NCBI RefSeq assembly: GCF_003337275.1
Contig: NZ_QPJQ01000007.1
Location: 62,001 to 126,000 of the forward strand
DNA length: 64,000 bases
Origin: Marinomonas foliarum
GTDB lineage: Bacteria > Pseudomonadota > Gammaproteobacteria > Pseudomonadales > Marinomonadaceae
Direction of reading: 5' to 3'
In this document: positions 1 to 9,019 of the stretch, piece by piece
Numbering within the stretch: the stretch's first letter is position 1
Layout of the letters: the number at the start of each line of letters is the position of its first letter
Translations under genes and position numbers: made by a program
Notes under the pieces: generated by a model
What the model was told of the DNA's origin: nothing
Seen by the model: the letters and a program-made list of their open reading frames with translations, nothing else
Database searches by the model: none

Positions 1-647
1 CGGATCCAAAAACACCTGGTACTCATAAAGGCTATTCCACCATTGATATGACTACGGCGGGCATGCCAGCAGATGTGAAGATGATTTCTGTTGCGGATAT
101 CAAGAAGGAACTGCAAGGCAAAGCACCTTTTGCCGTTGGTTTAGATATTGATGACACTAGCTTGTTCAGCACGCCGGTTTTTTATCGTGGCCAGCAAGAG
201 TTCTCGCCAAATGGTTATTCTTACCTATCGAATCAAGATTTTTGGGATAAGGCGAATTGTGGCTGGGATGCGTTCAGCATGCCTAAGAACATTGCTAAAG
301 AGTTGATTGCTATGCACCAAGAACGTGGTGATAGCATTTATTTCATCACTGGTCGTACCGGTTCTGATTGTAATTTCACTACAGAGTATTTGAAAAAGGC
401 TTTTGATATCAAAGATATGCATGATGTCATATTTGCAGGATCAAGCCGTACTGAATACACAAAAACCAAGTACATCAAAGAGAATGACATCAAAATGTAC
501 TATGGCGATGCCGATGGTGACATTATTTCAGCTCGTAATGCTGGCGCAGAAGGCATTCGAGTAATGCGCGCGGCGAACTCTAGCTACAAACCCATTCCTA
601 AGAATGGCATCTATGGTGAGCGAGTACTAAAAGACTCTCAGTACTAA
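1..647 (+). CDS. aphA: Class B acid phosphatase (AphA-like), 5' end off window
   Basis: Periplasmic HAD-fold phosphomonoesterase that dephosphorylates nucleotides and other organic phosphates. The reading frame is open to the left edge (first full codon at base 3), so the ATG at 48 is internal and the signal peptide lies outside the window. The HAD nucleophile motif DIDDT is at 144-158. Further on are FITGR (the threonine-bearing second HAD motif) and YGDADGDI (the acidic metal-binding motif). The C-terminus with NSSYKPIPKNG and GERVL matches the end of enterobacterial AphA closely. A hairpin terminator follows 29 bases after the stop. Family assignment is secure; the substrate is inferred from the family. 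Confidence 0.9.
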   Translation, partial: DPKTPGTHKGYSTIDMTTAGMPADVKMISVADIKKELQGKAPFAVGLDIDDTSLFSTPVFYRGQQEFSPNGYSYLSNQDFWDKANCGWDAFSMPKNIAKELIAMHQERGDSIYFITGRTGSDCNFTTEYLKKAFDIKDMHDVIFAGSSRTEYTKTKYIKENDIKMYYGDADGDIISARNAGAEGIRVMRAANSSYKPIPKNGIYGERVLKDSQY

Positions 648-675
648 GCTATTCTCTTTATTAGCGTCAAATGAT

Positions 676-706
676 AAAAAGCCGAAAATTGAGTTTTCGG
701 CTTTTT
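676..706 (+). terminator. Intrinsic terminator after aphA
   Basis: Inverted repeat AGCCGAAAA / TTTTCGGCT flanked by five A and five T, so it could work both ways. It lies between aphA (+) and the convergent HD-domain gene. Confidence 0.8.
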
Positions 707-758
707 ACTGCTTTCTACTATTGGCAAATATCAGCACACGAATGCAAGGCAGCGGGAT

Positions 759-1349
759 CTATCGCTGAAAATGCTGGCTCACCAACTTTTGCACTAGGCT
801 CCAGATTCTCTTTGAACCCGCGCTAATCACTGAACCATAGCGTTGCTTAACTTGTTCGTGACTGACATTACCTTCGCCCCAAGTGCCACCCTCGGTGGCG
901 ACGTTATGAATCAGTGGCTGTAGACGATCTAGGGATTTGGCAAATACAGCGTCGTTGCTTTCTGCCGTTTCAAATTCGTACCAAAAGGCTTTGAGTTCTT
1001 CGCCTTGTGACGTTGGCAATAAACCAAAAATACGCTCTGCGGCTTTTTGTTCTGCCTCTTCTTGAGCAGTGTTGTCCGAGGTTTCGTGAATTGGGTGATC
1101 ACCCGCGTCGATCTCAACAATGTCATGGATCAAGAGCATCTTAATCACACGGTCTATATTGATTTCTTTATCCGAACAGTCCTTTAGGATTAAGGCATAC
1201 ATGGCTAAATGCCAAGAATGCTCGGCGGAGTTTTCTCTGCGAGATTGATCAATCAATGGCGATTTACGGATGACAGACTTCAGTATGTCTATTTCACGCA
1301 AAAAATCGAGTTGCTGCTCGATGGCTGTATCGTTAAGTTGATCTGACAT
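759..1349 (-). CDS. HD-domain hydrolase, YfbR/HDDC2-like 5'-deoxynucleotidase family
   Basis: Predicted cytosolic metal-dependent phosphohydrolase of 196 residues. The HD signature is visible: ENSAEHSWH supplies early histidines, LLIHDIVEIDAGD holds the His-Asp pair and the following acidic residues, and KSLDRLQPLIHN supplies the distal Asp. Family members remove phosphate from deoxynucleoside 5'-monophosphates; that role is inferred. AGGTGAAGG a few bases before the ATG is a good ribosome binding site. It appears to be a single gene, convergent with aphA. Confidence 0.75.
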   Translation of the reverse strand: MSDQLNDTAIEQQLDFLREIDILKSVIRKSPLIDQSRRENSAEHSWHLAMYALILKDCSDKEINIDRVIKMLLIHDIVEIDAGDHPIHETSDNTAQEEAEQKAAERIFGLLPTSQGEELKAFWYEFETAESNDAVFAKSLDRLQPLIHNVATEGGTWGEGNVSHEQVKQRYGSVISAGSKRIWSLVQKLVSQHFQR

Positions 1350-1447
1350 GCAATACCTTCACCTGAATTATTGATGTTTGGTCAAGAGTACCTAAGTAGC
1401 TATAAAAATCGACCCTAAGTTTCAAAACTAGCCTCCAAGTAGTAGCA

Positions 1448-2500
1448 TCATGCTTCTGCCTGATTAGTCATCACTTCCTCTAATTGCAGACCCAACATCT
1501 CCATTGTTGTATTTTTAGTTTGTACTGGGAATCCGCCAACTGCCAGAGCTATCCATTCTGCAGCATTTGGGATAATTTCTACCAGCTGAGGAAGGTCATT
1601 AACGCATAGAAATTTGATGTCAGGGTCTGTTGCTCTGCTGAGTATCGCTAGAGTGTCCGTAAGCGGTTTCCCTTTCCCATATCCGCTAGAGATATGAAGG
1701 TGGTCATCTTCGGCGCTAAGCTTGGCTTCCTTATTCAATATACAGGCATGGTTATGCAGTCCCTGTGGGAAAAATTGAGCTAAGTTTCGAAATCTGTATT
1801 TAATATTATTGAGGAACTCATCGGGATAGCGAGCAAACAATTCGGCCATCTTTGAACGTAGAAAAGGATGGACGACATGGGCAGCAGAGAACAACTCAGA
1901 AGCCGGAATCCCAATAATTTTAGCCGCATTCGCCTGCATAAAGTAATGAAATTTCGCGGGATCAACGCGTGCTTCAGTGCCGCTAATCCGCTTACTAAAA
2001 TCCGCCCATTTGCCTCGTAAAACAGGCGCTAGCCCATCAAACACATCAGTCGGTTTTAATGGCGCGGCCAAGAACACGTCGTCATTAAAGTAGATGAATC
2101 GCTCACTCAGCCCTTCTATTCGCCATAACATGCTCTCAATGGTCAAAGAATTAAAGGTGGGTAAAACATGCGTGAATCCAGCAAAGATTTCCGCGTGATA
2201 AGCAAGATGCACCTTGGCTCTAATGCTTTCAGAAAGGCTTGATAGATCTGGCCCCTCATCATCAACAACAATCCAGATTTTACCTATCCAAGGAGCATGG
2301 TTTTCGATTGATTGGATGCAGTACAAAATTTCATCGTTACACACCCATCTATGAGGATTCGACGCATTTTCATTTAATGGCAATAACTCCATTGCCATGT
2401 ATTTTTGTCGTTTCTGACGGTGTTTCGCAGAGTTTCCATCGACCCAAGTGATGACAGCATCAATTGGTTCAAGCTGGAGTTCGTTTACATTGCTTAGCAT
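1448..2500 (-). CDS. Stealth-family hexose-1-phosphotransferase (capsule/exopolysaccharide type)
   Basis: Protein of 350 residues with the Stealth conserved regions. CR1 is DAVITWVDGNS at residues 14-24. CR2 is the block from RWVCNDEILY (51-60) to RFIYFNDDVFLA (134-145). Later blocks include HVVHPFLRSKM and HNHACILNKEA. Stealth proteins transfer sugar-1-phosphate to a glycan acceptor and are usually found in capsule or lipopolysaccharide clusters. No other polysaccharide genes surround this one, which is unusual. No signal peptide or membrane segment is seen, so it is probably cytoplasmic. The family call is firm; donor and acceptor are unknown. Confidence 0.8.
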   Translation of the reverse strand: MLSNVNELQLEPIDAVITWVDGNSAKHRQKRQKYMAMELLPLNENASNPHRWVCNDEILYCIQSIENHAPWIGKIWIVVDDEGPDLSSLSESIRAKVHLAYHAEIFAGFTHVLPTFNSLTIESMLWRIEGLSERFIYFNDDVFLAAPLKPTDVFDGLAPVLRGKWADFSKRISGTEARVDPAKFHYFMQANAAKIIGIPASELFSAAHVVHPFLRSKMAELFARYPDEFLNNIKYRFRNLAQFFPQGLHNHACILNKEAKLSAEDDHLHISSGYGKGKPLTDTLAILSRATDPDIKFLCVNDLPQLVEIIPNAAEWIALAVGGFPVQTKNTTMEMLGLQLEEVMTNQAEA

Positions 2501-2643
2501 TTCAGTCGATGTCTCTTAGGTGTGGGTAGCGGAGGTTCAGCATGAGGATGTCATTCAAGGCTTTTTTATCGGATCATCGTTCAATCACATGCGCTTTCAG
2601 CGCAATTTTATACTTATTAAGAAAAGCTTGCTCTCAAATATAT

Positions 2644-2680
2644 AAAAAGAGACAAGCTATTGGATAGCTTGTCTCTTTTA
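2644..2680 (-). terminator. Terminator downstream of yghU
   Basis: Perfect stem AGAGACAAGCTAT / ATAGCTTGTCTCT around a 3-base loop. Runs of A on the left and T/A on the right suit termination of the minus-strand yghU transcript. Confidence 0.8.
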
Positions 2681-2705
2681 AAACACTCAATTCCTGCGTT
2701 ATGTT

Positions 2706-3569
2706 TTACTCAGCAAGACCGTCAAAATCCGCAGCGGAATGACGTTCTTGGAGCTGAGCGCCATCACCAAAAGACTTATTCACAATGCGTCCACGCTGAA
2801 CCGCTGGACGTTGCTCGATTGCTTTCGCCCAACGCAGCACGTTTTTGTAGCTAGTAACATCAAGAAACTCTGCGGCATCGTACAAGTTACCCAACACTAA
2901 ATTGCCATACCAAGGCCAAATCGCGATATCCGCGATTGAGTATTCTTCGCCTGCCATGAAAATGTTATTGGCTAATTGCTTATCCAACACATCCAACTGA
3001 CGCTTGGTTTCCATGGTAAAGCGATCGATCGGGTATTGCATTTTAGTCGGCGCATACGCATAAAAGTGACCGAAACCACCGCCTAGATATGGTGCAGAAC
3101 CCATTTGCCAGAACAACCAGTTACGACATTCTGTTTTTGCCGCTAGATCTTTTGGCACTAGCGCATCAAACTTTTCCGCTAAATATTGCAGGATAGAACC
3201 AGACTCAAAGACGCGAGTCGGTGGCGTCGTATCGTGATCCATCAAGGCAGGGATTTTTGAGTTAGGATTGATTTCAACAAAGCCTGAACCAAATTGATTA
3301 CCTTCGCCGATGTTAATCAAATAAGCATCGTATTCAGCAGCACTGATTCCTAGCGCCAATAGCTCTTCCAGCATGATGGTGACTTTCTGGCCATTCGGCG
3401 TCGCTAGGGAATGCAGCTGAAGTGAATGTTTGCCTACTGGCAACACTTTTTCGTGGGTCGCTCCGGATATAGGACGATTTATGCTAGCAAACTTGCCACC
3501 GCTTTCTGCATCCCATTGCCATACTTTTGGTGGAACGTACTCTTCATTTTTAATAGAGTCTGAACTCAT
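2706..3569 (-). CDS. yghU: Glutathione S-transferase-like disulfide-bond oxidoreductase YghU
   Basis: Cytosolic GST-fold protein of 287 residues, the usual YghU/Nu-class length including the N-terminal extension (VPPKVWQWDAESGG, FASINRPISGATHEK). The thioredoxin-like domain contains SLATPNGQKVTIMLEELL, where family members bind glutathione through Thr/Asn rather than a catalytic Tyr or Cys. NPNSKIPALMDHD and ESGSILQYLAEKF complete the glutathione site. The helical C-terminal domain follows from about residue 155. YghU reduces disulfides with glutathione. It lies 44 bases after fpr on the same strand, so the two redox genes may be cotranscribed. Confidence 0.88.
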   Translation of the reverse strand: MSSDSIKNEEYVPPKVWQWDAESGGKFASINRPISGATHEKVLPVGKHSLQLHSLATPNGQKVTIMLEELLALGISAAEYDAYLINIGEGNQFGSGFVEINPNSKIPALMDHDTTPPTRVFESGSILQYLAEKFDALVPKDLAAKTECRNWLFWQMGSAPYLGGGFGHFYAYAPTKMQYPIDRFTMETKRQLDVLDKQLANNIFMAGEEYSIADIAIWPWYGNLVLGNLYDAAEFLDVTSYKNVLRWAKAIEQRPAVQRGRIVNKSFGDGAQLQERHSAADFDGLAE

Positions 3570-3613
3570 AACATCTCCTAAAATTCTTAGTCAGCGAAAA
3601 GTCACTCTCGCAA

Positions 3614-4390
3614 TTAATGCTCAACAAAAGCTCGCTCGATTACATAATCCCCTGGCACACCAATCTTTGGTGATTCTGTAAAACCAAGTTCATCAAGCAT
3701 GGTTGACGTGTCTTTAAGCATACTTGGGCTACCACAAATCATGACTCGATCAGTCATTGGGTTCAACTGAGGCAAGCCAATATCTTCTGCTAGCTTACCA
3801 CTGCGAATCAAATCTGTCAGACGTCCTTGATTACGAAACGGTTCACGAGTCACGGTTGGGTAATAGATTAGCTTGTCTCTTACTTGCTCACCAAAGAATT
3901 CATTTTCAGGTAATTCTTTTTCAATAAAGTCAGCATATGCCAATTCACTTACATGGCGAACACCATGAATCAATACAATTTTTTCGTACTGCTCGTAGGC
4001 ATCAAAATCTTGGATAACACTTAAAAAAGGCGCTAAACCTGTGCCAGTAGACAACAAATACAAGTTTTTACCCGGATGCAAGTCACGAGTTACCAAGGTA
4101 CCAGTTGGTTTGCGGCTAACCAAAACATCATCACCAACCTTTAAATGCTGTAAGCGTGAAGTCAGTGGTCCATTGGGTACTTTGATACTAAAAAACTCTA
4201 AATGCTCTTCATAGTTAGGGCTAGCGATACTGTAAGCTCGCATCAAAGGACGCGCTTCTGTTTCTAAGCCGATCATAACAAACTGACCATTATCAAAACG
4301 CAGGCTGGGGTTGCGTGTGACTTTAAAGCTGAAGAGATTTTCATCCCAATGGTGAACGCTTAATACACGCTCAGTAACAAATGCACTCAT
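3614..4390 (-). CDS. fpr: Ferredoxin--NADP(+) reductase
   Basis: FAD enzyme that moves electrons between NADPH and ferredoxin or flavodoxin. The FAD-binding motif RAYSIASPNYEEHLEFF and the NADP-binding STGTGLAPFLSVIQD and MICGSPSML are present. The C-terminal GDYVIERAFVEH is typical of bacterial subclass I/II Fpr, whose last residues stack on FAD. I chose the ATG at 4390 (258 residues, normal length) because GGAGGGATC directly precedes it; an upstream in-frame start adds 15 residues with no homology. yghU follows 44 bases downstream. An oxidative-stress role is inferred from the family and neighbour. Confidence 0.9.
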   Translation of the reverse strand: MSAFVTERVLSVHHWDENLFSFKVTRNPSLRFDNGQFVMIGLETEARPLMRAYSIASPNYEEHLEFFSIKVPNGPLTSRLQHLKVGDDVLVSRKPTGTLVTRDLHPGKNLYLLSTGTGLAPFLSVIQDFDAYEQYEKIVLIHGVRHVSELAYADFIEKELPENEFFGEQVRDKLIYYPTVTREPFRNQGRLTDLIRSGKLAEDIGLPQLNPMTDRVMICGSPSMLKDTSTMLDELGFTESPKIGVPGDYVIERAFVEH

Positions 4391-4674
4391 GATCCCTCCA
4401 ATTAAATAATCTGATTTCACTGCATAATACAGCACGTTCTTATATTCACTTAATCGATATTTTAAATGACTTTAATATGCTAAGCATATATAGATAACAA
4501 TAGTATGGTTAGTATGTCATCCAAATGGACAGCAAATACGTTAAGAAGTAGGAAGGTAAAATTCATTGTAAGAAAAGTGTTCTGCTATACGTCAAAGATA
4601 AAGATACAGCAACACTTTCATTGCTAACCGCGCCATAGAACAGGCGCGCTCACATGATAATAAGGACACCCGAC

Positions 4675-5301
4675 ATGAAAACTCGACATTTATTCAGTAA
4701 CACCTTTGGTTTACTGCTGCTTACTGGAGCTGCTACTTTTAGTAGTCTATCCCAAGCCGCACCACAAACCATGATAGTCGCTGGCGGCTGCTTCTGGTGT
4801 GTAGAATCTGATGTTGAATTAGTCCAAGGCGTCAGCGATGTTGTCTCCGGTTACATAGGAGGCCACACCGACAACCCAACCTATAAACAAGTATCCTCAG
4901 GAAAGACAGGCCATTTTGAAGCCGTCGTGATCAATTTTGATGATGACGTGGTTTCACTAAAAGCATTAGCAGATTATTACTGGAAAACCATCGACCCAAC
5001 CGATGCCGCAGGCCAATTTTGTGACAAAGGCTCACCCTACAAGACAGCGATGTTTTACCAAGATGACAAACAAAAAGCGGTTTTTGAAGCCTCTTTGGCA
5101 AAAGTAGAAAAGTCAAAACCCTTTAAAGACGATATTGTGACCGAGATTCTACCTGCCAAAAAGTTTTACCCAGCAGAGGAATACCATCAGAGCTACTATA
5201 CAAAGAACCCGATTCGCTACGCTTACTATCGCGCAAGCTGTGGTCGTGACAGTCGTATTGAAGATTTATGGGGCGAAGTCGCTAGTAAGAAATACCATTA
5301 A
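4675..5301 (+). CDS. msrA: Peptide-methionine (S)-S-oxide reductase MsrA, exported
   Basis: Repairs the S-diastereomer of methionine sulfoxide in proteins. The catalytic motif GGCFWC is at residues 37-42 with nucleophilic Cys39. A C-terminal cysteine in ASCGRD near residue 193 could resolve the sulfenic acid. The first ~28 residues form a signal peptide (MKTRHLF, then FGLLLLTGAATFSSLSQA), so this copy acts in the periplasm, unlike cytosolic MsrA. Start 4675 is preferred over 4654 because AAGGAC is spaced correctly. It diverges from fpr across about 280 bases, and a strong terminator follows. Confidence 0.9.
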   Translation: MKTRHLFSNTFGLLLLTGAATFSSLSQAAPQTMIVAGGCFWCVESDVELVQGVSDVVSGYIGGHTDNPTYKQVSSGKTGHFEAVVINFDDDVVSLKALADYYWKTIDPTDAAGQFCDKGSPYKTAMFYQDDKQKAVFEASLAKVEKSKPFKDDIVTEILPAKKFYPAEEYHQSYYTKNPIRYAYYRASCGRDSRIEDLWGEVASKKYH

Positions 5302-5309
5302 AAAAGTAA

Positions 5310-5343
5310 AAAGAACTCAGCCTATTTTAGGCTGAGTTCTTTC
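5310..5343 (+). terminator. Terminator after msrA
   Basis: Stem AAGAACTCAGCCTA / TAGGCTGAGTTCTT with a short TTT-type loop, ending in T residues. Confidence 0.85.
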
Positions 5344-5593
5344 ATCCCTCCTCATTTTTTTTGCCATCTATCTCATTCATCTATTCCAGCATGCTCACCA
5401 ATCGATTACGACCTGTTCAAAATCCATTCTGCCTTTTCGTACTATCAACAAAGCGTTTTTAACCTACGTTAAGCGCATAGAAATTGAAGCAAATAGGTAA
5501 GTAGCGGCGAAATCCTAGCCTTTCTGTCTGTCATACACCACATTGGATACTCAACTCGCGGAGTTCTTTTAATTAACGAAAAGGAGTTTTACT

Positions 5594-6160
5594 ATGAAAA
5601 AATTCATTCCAATCATCGCCAGCAGTATTGCCATCACATCATTCAGTGCCGCAGTAAAAGCGGAAGATATGTCAAACGACAGTGGTCTTTATGTAGGTGG
5701 TAACTATGGCTACCTGAAAGTAGACAGCGATGACGACTTCGACGATAACAACGATGTAGTACAAGGCATTGTCGGTTATCGATTTAATTCCTTCCTAGCA
5801 CTAGAAGGTAGCTACATTGATTTTGGTAAATATGGCGGCAGTGCGGCTAGCGCATCAACAACAGGTTATACCGCCGCCCTAAAAGGCACCTTGCCGATTA
5901 CTCAAACGACTGAGTTGTTTGTTAAAGCTGGTCAACTTTGGCACGAAACAGACTACGATGTCGCTTCTATCAAAGGCAGCTCAGACGATAGAAGCTTGTT
6001 CGCTGGTGCCGGTATTAACTTTAACGTAACAGAAAACTTGTTATTAAATGCGCAATACACTTGGTATGACGTCGATCTAAACGCGGATAACGTCAGCTCT
6101 GATTCTAAATTCGAAACAGACTTCAACCAAGCTAGTGTCGGTGCTGAATACCGCTTCTAA
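5594..6160 (+). CDS. Small outer-membrane beta-barrel protein (OmpA-like/porin fold)
   Basis: Protein of 188 residues with a Sec signal peptide (MKKFIPIIASSIAITSFSAAVKA, cleavage probably before ED at 24). Alternating hydrophobic strands and acidic loops follow, starting GLYVGGNYGYLKV. It ends in VGAEYRF, the aromatic C-terminus recognised by the Bam machinery. The length fits an eight-stranded barrel with no periplasmic domain. AAGGAG precedes the ATG. It is a single gene bounded by terminators. Ligand and role cannot be read from the sequence. Confidence 0.8.
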   Translation: MKKFIPIIASSIAITSFSAAVKAEDMSNDSGLYVGGNYGYLKVDSDDDFDDNNDVVQGIVGYRFNSFLALEGSYIDFGKYGGSAASASTTGYTAALKGTLPITQTTELFVKAGQLWHETDYDVASIKGSSDDRSLFAGAGINFNVTENLLLNAQYTWYDVDLNADNVSSDSKFETDFNQASVGAEYRF

Positions 6161-6180
6161 AAAAGTGCGTCCACCAGCAT

Positions 6181-6217
6181 AAGAAAAGGCTTACTCAATT
6201 GAGTAAGCCTTTTCTTT
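6181..6217 (+). terminator. Terminator after the beta-barrel gene
   Basis: Perfect palindromic hairpin: AGAAAAGGCTTACTCAA pairs with its complement with no unpaired bases between the arms. The right arm is T-rich. Confidence 0.8.
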
Positions 6218-6307
6218 ATATCTCCTCTTTATCTCAGCAACATAGTCTTTACCCTAAAAGACTATGCCTCTAATATCTATGCATCGTTTTTTGACAAGAT
6301 GCTAATT

Positions 6308-7045
6308 ATGAACCCCATTCTACAAGCCCAAACCAACCACAAATCTATCCGCCAATACACAAACAAGGCTATCGATGAGGCATTACTAAAGCAACTCATT
6401 CAGTCTGCACAAGGTGCAGCCTCTTCAAGCTTTATTCAGGCATATTCACTTATCCAAGTAACTAACAAAGACAATCGCCAGAAAATTGCCACGCTTGCTG
6501 GCGGTCAAAAATGGGTGGGATCGGCGGCGGAGTTTTTGGTAATTTGTGCGGACCTGACTCGTGTAGAACATTGCAGCTTAGAACAAGGCTTAGGTGAACT
6601 AGAAGGAAATACGGAACATTTCATCGCAGCGACAACTGATGCAACGTTTTTTGCGCAGAACCTAATGCTAGGCGCCGAATCCGTTGGCCTTGGTGCTGTA
6701 TTTATTGGTGGTATTCGCAACGACCCAGAACAAGTCGCTGAACTGCTAAACTTGCCAGACCAAGTCTATCCAATTTTCGGCCTTTGCCTTGGCTATCCTG
6801 ACGCGCAACCGGATCTAAAACCACGCTTACCAGTGGATGTTATCCTTCATAGGGACAGCTATGACAACAACCGCTGCGCTCAAGATGTAAAAGCTTACGA
6901 TGCTCAAATGCAAAAATACTACCAGAGCCGTGGCGATAATCAGAAAAGCAGTAATTGGTCAGAACAAACCGCCGCAGCTGTACAGAAAAAGAAACGCGAA
7001 CATATGCTAAGCTTTTTACAGAAGCGTGGCTTTTTGAAACGCTAA
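6308..7045 (+). CDS. nfsA: Oxygen-insensitive NADPH nitroreductase / flavin reductase NfsA
   Basis: FMN enzyme of 245 residues, close to the usual NfsA length of about 240. NHKSIRQYTN binds FMN phosphate near the N-terminus. SSSFIQAYS, AESVGLGAVFIGGIRN and FGLCLGYPDAQPDLKPRLP are the FMN and dimer signatures typical of NfsA rather than NfsB. It reduces nitro compounds or quinones by two electrons using NADPH. Start 6308 is chosen by alignment with NfsA; an ATG at 6299 adds three residues and neither has a strong ribosome site. It is followed 45 bases later by a peroxiredoxin on the same strand. Confidence 0.88.
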   Translation: MNPILQAQTNHKSIRQYTNKAIDEALLKQLIQSAQGAASSSFIQAYSLIQVTNKDNRQKIATLAGGQKWVGSAAEFLVICADLTRVEHCSLEQGLGELEGNTEHFIAATTDATFFAQNLMLGAESVGLGAVFIGGIRNDPEQVAELLNLPDQVYPIFGLCLGYPDAQPDLKPRLPVDVILHRDSYDNNRCAQDVKAYDAQMQKYYQSRGDNQKSSNWSEQTAAAVQKKKREHMLSFLQKRGFLKR

Positions 7046-7090
7046 TATGTAATCAATCAACTGTTAACTCTCTAAAGGAAAGGAAAGAAC

Positions 7091-7615
7091 ATGATCTCTA
7101 ATGTACCTAATGTTGTCTTTAAAACTCGTATTCGCAACGAAGAATTAGGCGGGCCAAACCCATTTGAATGGAAAGACGTTACTACTGCAGACTTATTCAA
7201 CAACAAAAAAGTCGTTGTTTTCTCTTTACCAGGCGCATTTACACCAACTTGTTCAACGTCTCATCTACCTCGCTATGAAGAGCTTTACGAAGAATTCAAA
7301 GCGCAAGGCGTTGATGCGGTAATTTGTGTCTCTGTAAACGATGCATTCGTTATGTTCCAGTGGGGCAAAAGCCAAAACGCAAAAAACGTTTTCCTTTTAC
7401 CTGACGGCAACGGTGACTTCACTCGTCAAATGGGCATGCTTGTCAAAAAAGACAACCTCGGTTTTGGCATGCGCAGCTGGCGTTATTCTATGCTTGTTGA
7501 AAATGGCGCCATCAAAAAAGTATTCTCTGAAGCTGGCTTCCAAGACGACGCACCAAGTGATCCGTTTGAAGTATCTGATGCCGACACCATGTTGAACTAC
7601 TTGAAAAGCAACTAA
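7091..7615 (+). CDS. Peroxiredoxin, Prx5-type
   Basis: Thiol peroxidase of 174 residues that reduces hydrogen and organic peroxides. The peroxidatic motif [10 protein letters not shown] (Cys near residue 55) and downstream [14 protein letters not shown] are diagnostic of the Prx5/AhpE-like redoxin class. It lacks a fused glutaredoxin domain. AAGGAAAGGAAAG before the ATG is a strong ribosome site. It is close behind nfsA and may be cotranscribed. A paralogue lies at 52983-53462. Confidence 0.88.
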   Translation: MISNVPNVVFKTRIRNEELGGPNPFEWKDVTTADLFNNKKVVVFSLPGAFTPTCSTSHLPRYEELYEEFKAQGVDAVICVSVNDAFVMFQWGKSQNAKNVFLLPDGNGDFTRQMGMLVKKDNLGFGMRSWRYSMLVENGAIKKVFSEAGFQDDAPSDPFEVSDADTMLNYLKSN

Positions 7616-7641
7616 TTCGAAGAGTTAATGAATTAGCCAAT

Positions 7642-7677
7642 AAAAAGCAGACGTTTGAAAAAACGTCTGCTTTTTTT
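7642..7677 (+). terminator. Terminator after the first peroxiredoxin gene
   Basis: Stem AAAAGCAGACGTTT / AAACGTCTGCTTTT followed by more T. The A-run on the left means it may also stop the convergent flavoenzyme transcript, whose stop codon is only a few bases away. Confidence 0.85.
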
Positions 7678-7681
7678 GTAC

Positions 7682-8917
7682 TCATGACAGACGATCAGCA
7701 GGTGAAAGAGCATCTAACAGTTCACTTTTCTCGCCTTCGATCGCTTGAACTAATAACTGTGATGTTGTCGGACCAAGCGTGAAACCTTGATGACCATGCC
7801 CAAAATGAAACCACAAGCCTTTATGGTTTGGTGCTTCACCCACAAGTGGCAGCATGTCTGGCATACAAGGACGCGTACCCATCCATTGAGGCTCTTCTAC
7901 TTGCTCGCCTAAATCAATCATGTCATTAAGCGCCGCGGCCCCACGTTCAAGCTGTCTAGTGTCCATTGGAGCATTAAGTGGTACCAAAGCCGCGCCTGTT
8001 GTCACTCTTAATCCTTTTACCATGGGCGCTGCCAGCACACCATTTGCCACATCGAGAAATGGCCGCAGCAGTGTTTTAGGCGCATTAAAATGGCCGTGAT
8101 AGCCACGCTTGTACACCATCGGGATTCGATAACCAAAACGCTTTAATAACTCTGGCGACCAAGGACCAAGTGCTACGACCACTTGCTCGGCCTTAACTTC
8201 CCCCTCACTGGTAAGTATTTGCCAACCCTTCGATGTATGCTGAAAGGTACTGGCATCACCCGTGACAAAACGACCGCCTCGTTTAACAAATAAATCACTG
8301 TAGGCTTCGGTTAACCCTCCTGGCGAAGAGCAACTCCAGCTTTGCGTATAATGCACTGCGCCTGCTGGCGTTTTTTTCAGCGCAGGCTCTTCTTTCATAT
8401 AGCTTTTGCCGTCATAAACATTCGAGGTGACACCGTATTCACTAAGCAAAAAACTGGCTTTTTTAGAGGCTTTTTCAAACTCGGCATCGTCTCTGTGCAA
8501 CATAACCAGACCGCAGCGAGAGATCAAATGCTCAGACTCAGAGTCACGAATTAAAGGGGCATGATCTGCCGTGGAACGAATCGTCAATTGGGAATGCACA
8601 CGAGAAACCTTAGCGTGTTTTTCGGGTGACGAATGACGAAAATACGACCATAAAGCAGGCAGCATAGGTAACGCTCCGCTCATTTTCCAAGTTACGTCAT
8701 TACTTATTTCCAGCGCATATTTAAACAGCGTCACCATATCTCTTGGTAACGCATAGGGCTCGGCCGCTTCTACTTGGATCATACCAGCGTTGCCATAACT
8801 GGTTTCTAACCCTGCACAAGTACGGTCAACGACAGTCACCTGATGACCTCTTGCCTGCAACGCCAAGGCACTGCTCACCCCAACCATTCCTGCGCCCAAC
8901 ACAAGAAACTCTGCCAT
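7682..8917 (-). CDS. FAD-dependent D-amino acid dehydrogenase (DadA-like)
   Basis: DAO-family flavoenzyme of 411 residues. The N-terminal dinucleotide fold GAGMVGVSSALAL is at residues 8-20, with VVDR ending the second strand. SYGNAGMIQ matches the DadA FAD site, and the C-terminal GLWFHFGHGHQGFTLGPTTS closes it. DadA deaminates D-amino acids oxidatively into the respiratory chain. AGGAAGGAAT precedes the ATG. No dadX or alanine racemase is near, so the substrate (D-amino acid, or another secondary or primary amine) is not certain. Confidence 0.75.
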   Translation of the reverse strand: MAEFLVLGAGMVGVSSALALQARGHQVTVVDRTCAGLETSYGNAGMIQVEAAEPYALPRDMVTLFKYALEISNDVTWKMSGALPMLPALWSYFRHSSPEKHAKVSRVHSQLTIRSTADHAPLIRDSESEHLISRCGLVMLHRDDAEFEKASKKASFLLSEYGVTSNVYDGKSYMKEEPALKKTPAGAVHYTQSWSCSSPGGLTEAYSDLFVKRGGRFVTGDASTFQHTSKGWQILTSEGEVKAEQVVVALGPWSPELLKRFGYRIPMVYKRGYHGHFNAPKTLLRPFLDVANGVLAAPMVKGLRVTTGAALVPLNAPMDTRQLERGAAALNDMIDLGEQVEEPQWMGTRPCMPDMLPLVGEAPNHKGLWFHFGHGHQGFTLGPTTSQLLVQAIEGEKSELLDALSPADRLS

Positions 8918-9019
8918 ATTCCTTCCTCGACATCATTCCAATAAAAAACAATCTTCTCTCATCACTATAGCAATTTTACCCAATGACGCAGTAAGAGATT
9001 CACTGATTTATCAATAGCC

